A stretch of DNA of 40,241 nucleotides from Tieghemiomyces parasiticus (lineage: Eukaryota; Kickxellomycota; Dimargaritomycetes; Dimargaritales; Dimargaritaceae): contig JANBPT010000371.1 of the NCBI GenBank assembly GCA_027575765.1, positions 1 through 40,241 of the forward strand, in the 5' to 3' direction. The position numbers and the translations under genes are program-made. This document shows, piece by piece, positions 9,501 to 17,376 of this stretch (position 1 is its first letter; each line of letters starts with the position of its first letter). The notes beneath the pieces were generated by a model. The model searched no databases and had not been told where the DNA came from. It saw only the letters and a list, made by a program, of their open reading frames with translations.

Positions 9501-11297
9501 TTGCCGAGCCGTACGGCGGTCACAGTGCACAAATTTGTTACTGAAAAAGAAGAGGTCCCGGAGGACGCGATGGCCGTCCGACGGGGAGGCCCCTGACGCT
9601 ATGAGAATTCGTAGAACCAGATCGTATGCGGTGCGGGCACCGTCAGGCCACCGTTTTAGGGCCTGCCGAAGGCGAAGGTACACGGCAGCCGGTCGAGCCA
9701 GGGGCCCAGCGAGGGCGGCGGCCGCATACTCGTCTAATAGTCGTTGAGCATAGGCGGCTGGGGCCAAACTTCGCCCGTGGGATCGGTAAAATGCGTCCAA
9801 GTCTAGCTGGGCCCTGGCTAGCCACGGCGCCGGCGGCTGAGCAGCCAGGACCGGGCGAGTTGCAAGGCGACGCAATAGATCAGCCTCGTGGGCCAGGGCT
9901 AGGCTGGTGTATGTTCCGAGCCCATTAGTTGGCGAAGTAGAACCCTTGGCCGGGTCGTCGGGTTTGGGATTTAGATCAGTCGTGGTAAGGATCAATGTGA
10001 GGTGGGTCAAGGCCGGGAGGATATGGGGGAAAGGAGATACCAATGGATCGCTCTTGAGCAGCCGGGCCCAGGCTTCCCGAGCGCAACGAGTGAGCAAGGC
10101 TTCATCTACCCCAGGAAAGCTGGAGACGAGTCTAGGGAGATGGGGAAGGGCCAGGATAGTGTCTGCTGGATGCATCACCATGAGCATGGCCAAGGCGGTA
10201 GGGCTTTCAGCGGGCAGGGAAGCGTCCGGTTTGGACGTGGCCACGCTCGCCAGATCAGTCAGGAGGACGTGGCGGGTATGATCCGGGGCCAGGGCCTCGA
10301 AGGCGGCATGAAGAAGATTAGAAGCAGTACAGGTTGTCGCCAGCGGCCGGTTGCCGGCCGGTTGCGCATTGGCAACCAGCATAGCTAGGTAGGGCAGTTG
10401 ACAGTTCGGAGCACCACTGGAATCACGGTGTAGGAAGTCTTCTGGGATGAAATTCACGGGTTCCGAAACAGTACAGTCGAGTAGATTATAAAACAGTTGT
10501 AGGTCGACTTGACCCACACGGGTATAGGTGGTTTCGACGTACGAGAGGAGGGCGGGGCGTTGGCGGGTCAGAGTATCCGGGTGGTAGCGACCTAGAACGC
10601 GCACCAGGGAAAGTACCGAAGGAAGGTCCACCTCCCTGTTTGATTCTGTCGCATGGTGGAACGTGCATCCCACCCAATCATCCAGGGCCGTCAGATCGTT
10701 CAGAATGGGTAGATATGCCAGGCGCCGTGTCCAGAGGGTGTCGGCCTGGGTGGAAAAGCCGTAGATTAGAAGGGCGTCGAGTAGGCGTAGCAATGAGCCG
10801 AGAGGTTCCAATGATGGTTCATCCGACGTACACATTGCGGTCCAGGCCCGCCACCATTGGAGTAGTAGGGTCGGTAGGTCCGCCTGCCGGTCGGCCAGAG
10901 CGAAATGCGGGACCGAGACCGGCGCGAGAGATAGGGCGAGCCGCGGCGTGGTAAGGAGGGCCGCCTGCAGGCCCGGGACATGGTGAAGCAGCGCCCGCCA
11001 CTGGCTGGGCCGGGCCTTGGCGTGGGCCACGAGTTTGTCAAGGCAGCGCCGGGCGTCAGGCGAGGACCGTAGCCGATCGTCGAGGGAAGCCGGGGAAGGG
11101 GCCCACTGCACAACTTGCTCCCACTTCTGCGCGACATCGGCCAAGTACGAATACGGGCCGCGAGGGGTGACTGGGTGGGTGATCGCGTTCGCGGGTGCCG
11201 TCTCCAAGTGAATTTGGAATCGGCTAGGGCCATGGTGGATCCATTTGGGGTTTAGTGCAGGGGCCGGGCGGAAGGTGGCAACGAACCGCCTGAACAT
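6561..11297 (-). CDS. Large pentatricopeptide-repeat (PPR) protein, probably mitochondrial
   Basis: A single open frame of 1578 residues. I chose the ATG at 11297 because the frame upstream of it has only a TTG. The protein then begins MFRRFVATFRPAPALNPKW, an Arg-rich, acid-free head typical of mitochondrial import. The clearest PPR motifs are at about residues 857-985: THVLQALARNNRMDEARLIY, then LLSGYAVIDDQAGVAWTF, then DIMIWYALHGNDPAAAFNYY. More helical pairs follow, for example FNMLLRAAIVAKRFDVAQWL at about 1036-1060 and LYTELFMHHTRKHQPDRAWE further on, and the protein ends in another PPR-like pair (VILISAYTASGDQERVQRLY). PPR proteins bind organelle RNA for processing, stability or translation; the specific target cannot be read from this. 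The first 850 residues look like divergent helical repeats. It is larger than most fungal PPR proteins. It is head to head with nothing close by, and its 3' end converges on GPI8. Confidence 0.85.
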   Translation of the reverse strand: MFRRFVATFRPAPALNPKWIHHGPSRFQIHLETAPANAITHPVTPRGPYSYLADVAQKWEQVVQWAPSPASLDDRLRSSPDARRCLDKLVAHAKARPSQWRALLHHVPGLQAALLTTPRLALSLAPVSVPHFALADRQADLPTLLLQWWRAWTAMCTSDEPSLEPLGSLLRLLDALLIYGFSTQADTLWTRRLAYLPILNDLTALDDWVGCTFHHATESNREVDLPSVLSLVRVLGRYHPDTLTRQRPALLSYVETTYTRVGQVDLQLFYNLLDCTVSEPVNFIPEDFLHRDSSGAPNCQLPYLAMLVANAQPAGNRPLATTCTASNLLHAAFEALAPDHTRHVLLTDLASVATSKPDASLPAESPTALAMLMVMHPADTILALPHLPRLVSSFPGVDEALLTRCAREAWARLLKSDPLVSPFPHILPALTHLTLILTTTDLNPKPDDPAKGSTSPTNGLGTYTSLALAHEADLLRRLATRPVLAAQPPAPWLARAQLDLDAFYRSHGRSLAPAAYAQRLLDEYAAAALAGPLARPAAVYLRLRQALKRWPDGARTAYDLVLRILIASGASPSDGHRVLRDLFFFSNKFVHCDRRTARQLGIATLTPVILRALAAELPAHVNLAAFAAATNLETSAPLSSPMTTPTIAAEPVGARAPADLLALLRSDPDLAPIIHLAVLTSWAQMYEAPADVLNLAERRLWASDLDPIYFDHVIVDGQSLSPVHPPLPLHALAALSLLRNDKSLPWPVFLPAYIIVAATAFRFGGNRDPSFLRPQSPKSLPNATVARLFFDAVRTPPLQRLRRERLPRNIYHAYRTCLLWPVHRTTRDLDVLALLTNTVLAAQASTEIRDSALDLKAQHFTHVLQALARNNRMDEARLIYQRMLRARLEPGQSALSVLLSGYAVIDDQAGVAWTFAELRARAIPPNAYVFDIMIWYALHGNDPAAAFNYYDDMRAAGVTPAAITYRRLLCATALFDNLDALIPHMTRVLQELRQLLGTTTVALAPSERPGTVVPFVQTYLTPMRPLAAIPLTEVFDTHTFNMLLRAAIVAKRFDVAQWLVDYHTSQGDGASSRGGETSPKGEDNETSRVVDATGPFRVTPDSQTYVLLAKWFFADRGNPRIQAILARAPPGSQLPPALYTELFMHHTRKHQPDRAWEMWQSFCHRYVGHAMTTAGPQPVRNGERRTGDDYGLGPDPTIVTSYQLTAFLAFYAETRNETAVRRLLDLTFAYEGWGSISSVAQADRQAVAPHRVQAAATDFRVLLSDDERTGRILPPPSASGPRAWTWTAFAEAMGQTGVVWPDQTDWPTNMAGTSPSPPLAPTTGEDTGEAGKDSELVRTERQRYQDFVRHWTDNAPPSPANSGSLHGPNRYVPQATHPSPPGCIGAPSAPRYASLFFYTLAIDVFTSWHYATTAGTEGLFTGSRFTSDPAGQSHSAGSCPGDSQVNVPGLLRTVARSASSGDLHQHLPNPLPVNDDMLHPSQAFTLLRPDRDPAPYRAVALGLFCHLLQHYYIAPTSRAGDAYTPGVENSDVGCSSQSRLLMIDQKPFVILISAYTASGDQERVQRLYRLMEALVPVV

Positions 11298-11885
11298 GGT
11301 ACAGGAGGTAGACGGGATGGCAATGGGTAGGAAATCGTTCCCCAAGGCGCATTATGCAACGGTAACGTGGTAAGAGGTTGTAAGACGGGTTGGTGCTTCG
11401 CTGCGTCTCGACAGGCTTCCCACTATGGAGCTTAGGGGTGGCTCAGCTACTTCCCCTGCGGTGCCCACCTCCGGGCGTGTCTGTACTGACAGCCCTCGGC
11501 GTACCTTCGGGCCCTGATATTTATGGCTGACTGAATTCACATAATCGTGCCGGTTGACTTGGTGGGAGACCTTCCTATTTCTGACCCACCAGTATTAACT
11601 TAGTTAACGTAATAATCACGTGACCATACATATCTTTGGCCCCTAGCCCTCTCCAATGGATAGAAGGCGTGCCTCTTGTGACGATACTGCCTAACCTCTG
11701 GACCACCTTTGGGTCCCATCCATTAAGCATGGCGTGGCAGTGCTCCCTCTGGCCGATAAATTGAAGTCTCGTTTGCTTTCCATCCAATATCCGACCTGGT
11801 TTAATACCTGTTTAATTTTGCGATGCGTAGGTACATAGGACCAATTGAATAACTGGCGCAAGTCAAACGTTTGACTTGCACCGCG
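11298..11885. other. Intergenic region upstream of the PPR gene, with a perfect palindrome
   Basis: This 588-bp stretch has no ATG-started frame that I trust. Its main feature is the perfect 22-bp palindrome at 11858-11879 (annotated separately). Several short reverse frames (11352-11540, 11575-11787) lack recognisable protein features. Confidence 0.45.
11858..11879. repeat. Perfect 22-bp palindrome
   Basis: The half-site GCAAGTCAAAC is followed immediately by its exact reverse complement with no spacer. It ends seven bases beyond the stop codon of the small secreted candidate on the reverse strand. It could form a hairpin in that transcript or be a site for a dimeric DNA-binding protein. 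Confidence 0.85.
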
Positions 11886-12212
11886 CTAAGGGGCGGTAGC
11901 TTCACCGTTACTCCGCTCCATGCCGCGTGTATTTCCTGTACGGAGCTGCACCAGGCGCTGTAGAAAAATGGCATATTCCGAATTGTGTTGGTCCACTTCG
12001 GCAGCAGTGTTGTGGTTCCGAGCACGTTCGTTAATACTTAACGGTATATGGGTCGGAATCGTTGTTGGGGCGTCAGGGAAATCAAGGCTGAGACCACCAA
12101 GTAAATTGAATGGCACCTCTCTGGCCCGCTGGAATTCACGGCGGAAGGGGGCGCCGTTCGTTGGTCCGATGCAACTCAGGCAGGCAACGATCATCCAAAC
12201 GAAAAACGACAT
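11886..12212 (-). CDS. Candidate small secreted protein, 108 residues, unknown function
   Basis: An ATG-started frame (12212) of 108 residues. The first about 20 residues form a plausible secretion signal: a hydrophobic core FVWMIVACLSCI, then GPTNGAP with a small-residue cleavage site near residue 20. The mature part is about 88 residues, hydrophilic, without Cys, with an early RR pair that a Kex2-type protease could cut. An AT-rich TATA-like block (12248-12257) lies about 40 nt upstream of the ATG, which would suit a short-leader gene. I recognise no family. In a fungus, such genes include effectors, pheromone-like peptides and wall proteins, but nothing here decides between them. A frame on the opposite strand (11920-12249) overlaps it and has no signal peptide or other feature. 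The call rests on the signal peptide alone. Confidence 0.35.
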   Translation of the reverse strand: MSFFVWMIVACLSCIGPTNGAPFRREFQRAREVPFNLLGGLSLDFPDAPTTIPTHIPLSINERARNHNTAAEVDQHNSEYAIFLQRLVQLRTGNTRGMERSNGEATAP

Positions 12213-13132
12213 TGGGTGTATTGTTGGATGGAGGGGTAGGTTGTATTGAATATAAATGAAGGATAGGACGCTGAGAGTTAAGTTGCGGTGTGCAAATAAA
12301 AGTGGTCATAAAATTAAAGAGACGAGCGGTGTTGCGTGGCTTAACTTGTCAAATGACGCAAATAGATGAGGCGCGCCGCAGGAAGATAATCCATCCTCGA
12401 CGGTGGTTTATGAAGAAGCCGGAATGAACGACGCGCGTTTCGTTGTAGATCGATCTACGACGCTTAGGAATACCTGGAGGCTGAAGACGAGCGAGACGGT
12501 CGGGAAGGTCGAAGAGAAGGCTAAAATAAGGAACCGGTGGCCATTGTGAAGAAAGTTATACGGGTGCCCCCCCCCATGTACTTGGGGAGGAATGTTATGG
12601 TCGTTCCTTCGTGCTCCGACGGCAGAGTTCGTTCACCCATCCCGTTATACGGCTGATAAACGTAGCCTTTCCCAACTCCATATGAGGTTGGTCGTATGGG
12701 TTGGGGTACCGCGCCCCCTCCCCTCCTTGGAAGTCTCCAATCGGTCGCACTGCGCGACTCAGTTGAGTGCACAGGGTTATCACCCGCCACTTCTGGTCAT
12801 TGGAATCCTTTCTGGCGTACCACCACCCTACAATATCCCCTGCCTAATCCAGTCGAACCGCCAGCTCAGTAGGGGCCCCCATTCCAAGCGTCTCCGGCTG
12901 ACCACACCTCCCATTCTTCCTTCACTTCGGTTCATTGATAAATGTACACCTATCCAATGACAGAATGGCTAGTCTAACTACGTACATGCCTTATTTTTAC
13001 ACTTACTAAGGCGCTCTTTTACTATACAGAACTATAAATAAAGTGTCTCTCAGCACCGCTGAGAGTGAAAACTATAAACAAATAAAGTCACAGATCGATT
13101 ATACATAACCGTTAATAACCTATTCAGGGGAC
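12213..13132. other. Intergenic region between the small secreted candidate and the fungalysin gene
   Basis: This 920-bp gap holds the TATA-like block near 12251, a near-perfect palindrome at 12441-12462, a run of C near 12567-12575, and two plus-strand AATAAA signals (13037-13042 and 13081-13086). Those signals could mark the end of an unseen plus-strand transcript. The 122-codon plus frame at 12592-12960 has no recognisable protein features and is not called. Confidence 0.4.
12441..12462. repeat. Near-perfect 22-bp palindrome
   Basis: The core GTAGATCGATCTAC (14 bp) is perfectly palindromic. The flanks CGTT and GACG extend it to 22 bp with one mismatched pair. It lies about 230 bp upstream of the ATG of the small secreted candidate, on the other side of that gene from the perfect palindrome at 11858-11879. 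The two palindromes do not share sequence. Confidence 0.7.
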
Positions 13133-15109
13133 CTAGCACTCCGTCGGGGCTTTGAACGACTCCACCACATTAGTACCCTTCATGGAAGCTCCCACACCCA
13201 TCCCACGCTTCGCAAATCCGCGCCAGATGAGACACTGATATTTTCCCTTGCTGACGATCGCTTCGGCCTCGAGCATTGCGTCCCGGGCACGGAACAAGGT
13301 GGGATCGCAGCCCTGGCGACGCCACGACTCGAACATGATCTCCATCATGAGGGTGGTTCCATACTGGCGATCGGGATGCATGATAGAGGGCGCAACGCCG
13401 AGATCGGCAATGAAATTCCACATCACCTCATACAGGATCGTGGCCCACAGGGTGCCCATGGCGTGGACGGTTTGGTATTTGGCCTGGGCCAAATGGCTAA
13501 ATGTAAGGGGGTTGACGGACATATCGGTGGAGTACATGTGGGGCCGCACCGTCCGGCCGTTGTTGCCATAGGTGCCGATGCCCAGTACCTTGTCGGCTTT
13601 GCCTCCGGGGCCCTGGTAGTCACTCGGGTGCACAAGCCAAGCGAGGGCCACGAAGTCACTCCATCCTTCGCCCATCCCGGCCGCCTGGCCCTTGCTGAGG
13701 CAAGTCGAATCCGCAGGTCCACCAGTGATGCGGGTGGTGATGCCGTGGGTGTATTCGTGCACGAGGGAGGGCCAGTCGAAGGCGCCATCTCGATGTGGGT
13801 TCGTCTTGTCCCAGAGGTACAGTCGCATCTTGGGCTGCTTGCCGTCCTCCGGGGTGGCGAAGTTGGCATTATTGAACCCCGACCCGTCCTGGACGTAAAT
13901 GATCACGGGATCATTGCCCTTACCCCCGGCCTCGTTGACATCCTCGAAGTTACCGGCCTGGTTGTCAAATCCGAAGTTCTTGGAGAAGTCGTGCATCATG
14001 TTGCCCCAGTAGTGGGCCTGAACGATGGAAGCGGCCGCATACGTGGTGGGATCGGCATGAAAATTAATTGGATAGTCAAAGTCCCCGTTGCTGTGGGCCG
14101 TTGGGCGGGTGATATCGACCCAGGATCCTTTACCCGTGGGGTTGGCCTGCACAATTACGTTGTTACCCCGAGTCTCGTTGTAGAACTGACCCTGTATGTG
14201 GTTCCAACCGTTTTCGGCGCCGGCTGACCACTCAGGCTCGGCCAAAAGTTGGCGGTTGTCCTGGGTGGGGTCCATGAGGGTGTTAGGAGCGACAGCACGG
14301 TACCGCAGACTGGTGCAGAGGTTATTGAGGCCCACGACCTCACCGTCCACCAGGTGGGCCCGCACAACGTTGTCGTCAAAGTTGGCCTTGACGAGGTAGC
14401 CGGTGGCATAGTCACCCGTCTCGGTGAGCAGAGCCACCGGCTCCACCGCTTCGATTCCCTCATTCAAACCGTCGAGACTGTCATCGGCCGTGGTGAAGGC
14501 TACGGCCGCCGTCGCTGAACCTTCATCGGTCAAGCCGGCGCTACGGCGACTGCTGGTGGCCGCCTTGTCCGGTTGGCTAGCCTTTAAACTACCATCGGTC
14601 GGCTGGAGGTCGGGGCGGTTAACGTACTCTAGGAAGGATTTGATGGCTTGGTGAGGGTCGGTGGACTGATGCTCGTTTCCTGGCGACGAGACTCTAGATT
14701 CTGCCGAACGAAGGTTTATCCGGCACTGGCCCGAGAGGGGTTTCGTGTTGGGAGACACGGGGACGCTGAGCGAGGATATGTGACCGCTGTCATCGATACC
14801 AATGCCCATGTTCACATTGGCGACCGGGAGCCCCTCGTGCAGCGGTCGCACGCTGTAGTAGGTGATGTCGGTGGCAGGGGACTTGACGCTGCTGAGAATC
14901 GTGTACTGGCCTTCGCCGTAGCCGTTCTTTTCGAGGACATCGGCCAGGATAGATTCTTTGCTGGCGGAGCCGCGGCTCGAGGACGGCTTAAAGTTATCGG
15001 CTTTCGATGCGTAGTTCACCTGATGACCAAAGGAGGGCAGTAGGTCGGCGCGGGCCACGGTGCTGACGAGGAGCCAGCCAAGAACGAGGAGGTGTGTAGT
15101 GGCTCTCAT
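13133..15109 (-). CDS. Secreted fungalysin-type zinc metalloprotease (peptidase family M36)
   Basis: A 658-residue preproenzyme in a single exon, starting at the ATG at 15109. A signal peptide (about 1-21, core LLVLGWLLVSTVARA) leads into a propeptide of about 250 residues with FTP/PepSY-like character (YYSVRPLHEGLPVANVNMGI). The catalytic domain shows the M36 block QAHYWGNMMHDFSKNFGFD, then GKGNDPVIIYVQDGSGFNNA, then the zinc site HEYTH (His451, catalytic Glu452, His455) and the third ligand Glu481 in GMGEGWSDF. All catalytic residues are present, so it should be active after secretion and prodomain removal. Fungalysins degrade extracellular protein such as collagen, elastin or host wall protein. 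The family is expanded in chytrids and in several animal- or fungus-associated fungi, so a nutritional or parasitic role is plausible but inferred. Confidence 0.96.
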   Translation of the reverse strand: MRATTHLLVLGWLLVSTVARADLLPSFGHQVNYASKADNFKPSSSRGSASKESILADVLEKNGYGEGQYTILSSVKSPATDITYYSVRPLHEGLPVANVNMGIGIDDSGHISSLSVPVSPNTKPLSGQCRINLRSAESRVSSPGNEHQSTDPHQAIKSFLEYVNRPDLQPTDGSLKASQPDKAATSSRRSAGLTDEGSATAAVAFTTADDSLDGLNEGIEAVEPVALLTETGDYATGYLVKANFDDNVVRAHLVDGEVVGLNNLCTSLRYRAVAPNTLMDPTQDNRQLLAEPEWSAGAENGWNHIQGQFYNETRGNNVIVQANPTGKGSWVDITRPTAHSNGDFDYPINFHADPTTYAAASIVQAHYWGNMMHDFSKNFGFDNQAGNFEDVNEAGGKGNDPVIIYVQDGSGFNNANFATPEDGKQPKMRLYLWDKTNPHRDGAFDWPSLVHEYTHGITTRITGGPADSTCLSKGQAAGMGEGWSDFVALAWLVHPSDYQGPGGKADKVLGIGTYGNNGRTVRPHMYSTDMSVNPLTFSHLAQAKYQTVHAMGTLWATILYEVMWNFIADLGVAPSIMHPDRQYGTTLMMEIMFESWRRQGCDPTLFRARDAMLEAEAIVSKGKYQCLIWRGFAKRGMGVGASMKGTNVVESFKAPTEC

Positions 15110-15146
15110 GGTGACGGAAAAAGCTGTGACAAATGCAGCGAGATAG

Positions 15147-15154
15147 ATATATAC
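15147..15154 (-). promoter_or_regulatory. TATA-like element of the fungalysin gene
   Basis: On the reverse strand the sequence reads CCGTATATATC about 40 nt upstream of the fungalysin ATG. If functional, it would give a very short 5' leader. Confidence 0.35.
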
Positions 15155-15187
15155 GGCCAGAGAAGGTTTATAATGTGAGAAATGATG

Positions 15188-15276
15188 TGTACATGTACAA
15201 ATACTCCTGATTGTACACTAGTTAGCCAGTCTGGAAGGTGTAGGCAGACACTCAGTTCGAGACAAATTGCTGTACA
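15188..15276. promoter_or_regulatory. Cluster of TGTACA motifs upstream of the fungalysin gene
   Basis: A 12-bp palindrome TGTACATGTACA (15188-15199) is followed by TGTACAC (15212) and TGTACA (15271-15276). All lie within 80-170 bp upstream of the fungalysin ATG. Repeated short palindromes in one promoter suggest a binding site, but the factor is unknown. Confidence 0.3.
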
Positions 15277-17376
15277 GCGTGTGGGTGAATGTGCTCTATC
15301 AACTATGGATGGTGGTTGGAATGCAAACGAATAACTATTTAAACAACGGGTGCGTAGCAGCACCTGTAAAGTAAGATGGCAGATGTGGGCAGAACTAGTA
15401 ACGAGTGGCCAAGACTAATTGGTATAAAAACAAATTGAACGGCAAGTCGCGTGACGGACGGGGACCGGGTCCGTTGTGGTTTTTATAGGACCTCAGCGGA
15501 AGGCTAGGTGGGAGGAAAGGGAAAGCCACTCAGCTGGTCGAGCGGGAAGACGTTTCGCGGGCACACCCGCGCCTCTCCAGCTGCTCGACTGGCTTTACGG
15601 GCGCTCGACTGATTGAGAGGCCTAAGACCGAGAGGTGGTAGAGCACCTTTTCTGCCATTGAATATGCCTGAGTGGAAGTTGACGCGAACAAGCTCCTAGC
15701 GGATAGGCGGCGGAGGGACATTAACCGCGACGAAGGTCAGTGTCCGTGACCCGAGTACAAGAATTCCCGGTATGTCGACGGGTCCTCGTATTGTTGAAGC
15801 GTAGAAAAGGGGGGGGCCGCCGCCACCGTCGTTGTTGAGCCTCCCCCCTTTGACGTATGCTATGGCTACGGCTTCTTCCGTAGTCACACCCTGCGAGAGA
15901 ACGCAGCGCGATTGCTAGTAGTGCACCGACCTGGCCCTTGCCCTTTCTTTGGGTGACAGCGCTCATGTGCTGGGATACGCGACTTGTCCGCCGCCATACC
16001 TTTAACGATACAAGGTGGTAAAAAGAAAAAATAATACCGCCCATGCGCCACGACGGCAGTAGCCGCGACATTCCCGTCCCTGGTCCCTCGTTACGTTACA
16101 CAGGTCGGACGGTATGAGAGACTCGGGCGGACACCTTCAGCCGTTAAACTTGTTTACGTACTCCCTCCTTTTTTTCCTCCTATCTTTCACTTTGGAGTAT
16201 TTCGATAGCCGCTGCCCTATGAACAGTCCACCCCTAGCAGCCTCCCATTATGGTATACCCGCTTTTCATTCGTCATCCCCCTCCCTGTATCGGGACAGAC
16301 AAATTAACTCAGCTACTATCACTCTTCTGCCGTAACCGTTGGTAATAATGTTAAAAGCCTAGATTCTATGCGCTGTATGAAATATATTGGGGGTATCCTC
16401 GTCAAAAAAATTCTACCATCTTGGAAGATCGGTAGAATATGCAGTAATCGTGTAAGCTAAGCAGTACTATGAAGCACAACCAATGGTCCTCGCGGCTCCC
16501 GGCGATTAGGTAGCTCGCACTCGCGCATGGGCAGCCTGTCATGTGCGCCACAGGCCATAGGCTCTGCTTGTTGCTAAAAATACAACTAAGACAGAGATTG
16601 AAAGAGCCACTGGTGAGAGGTTTGGCCGCAGGAAATACATGAATTCCTAGGATCCAAGCCGGACCAACACTTGCTTCCCTCCTTCCTCTACAGGTCCACG
16701 TCTGCGCGCTAGATACCACAGGGTCCTTTTTATTAGCTGGTTCGGTCTGTTCCTTTCAGTTTCCGCCGCTGGTTTGACTAGCGCACTCGCCCCTTCTTTT
16801 CTCCACTCCCTCCGCCGCCACTGCAACCCTACGCTCTCTTAGGCTCCATCGCCGTCGCCTTGTCGTCCGCTGTCGCATTTGGCCACCACGGTGAGGGGTG
16901 GTTCTTTTCGGTTTGATAAGCCAAGTTAAACGATAACGCGGGAGAGTATTGCATAAGCACCATCACAAGGGAGGCGCAGTGCTGTGAAGGGGTACAGCAG
17001 CGAGGGCCATGTCATCCAGGCTATTGTGCTGTTGGAGAAAAAAATTAAAGGTTCCCCAACTACCGTGTCGACCCGGTGCCAGCGGGCGCATTGCCTTTTC
17101 CCAACAACTGTCACACCTGGCCTAACCGTTAGCCTAATAAACCCTGCGCGTCCCGATGCATTCGGTTGACCACGGCCAATTCCATCACGTCACCCGCAAT
17201 GGTAGGTTTGTTCAATATAAATTGATAACCCCTCCCTGATACCACTCAGCTGCCGTTCCCCCCTGTGGGTAACTAAGCCAGCCCTCGTACTCCATCCCGT
17301 TTGATCCAAGCTAATTTACTACACAATAGGAGGGGAGTCCCGCTTACTACGGACCGCGCAAATGTGCATGTTCTCA

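Larger units (their letters stand above)
15110..17376. other. Intergenic region between fungalysin and LST8
   Basis: This 2.3-kb stretch has no gene I can support. The first about 200 bp hold the fungalysin promoter. At 16411-16437 there is a 27-nt imperfect hairpin: TTCTACC and ATCTT pair with AAGAT and GGTAGAA around a bulged C and a two-base loop. Short frames at 15721-16071 (-) and 16114-16335 (+) begin with ATG but show no recognisable domain. I looked for tRNA-like T-arms and found none that pair. Confidence 0.4.

Noticed and set aside
11298..11345. 16-residue upstream extension of the PPR protein
   Set aside because: It would need a TTG start. The ATG at 11297 begins a good mitochondrial targeting sequence.
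12592..12960. 122-residue plus-strand frame followed by AATAAA signals
   Set aside because: No recognisable domain, signal peptide or codon pattern; composition looks like intergenic DNA. The polyadenylation signals alone are not enough.
13376..14227. 283-residue plus-strand frame antisense to the fungalysin gene
   Set aside because: The minus strand encodes a complete M36 protease with all zinc ligands; this is its mirror frame.
15541..15625. GCTCGAC/GTCGAGC-rich segment considered as a tRNA or element end
   Set aside because: Short imperfect repeats only; no cloverleaf, no terminal repeats and no target duplication.
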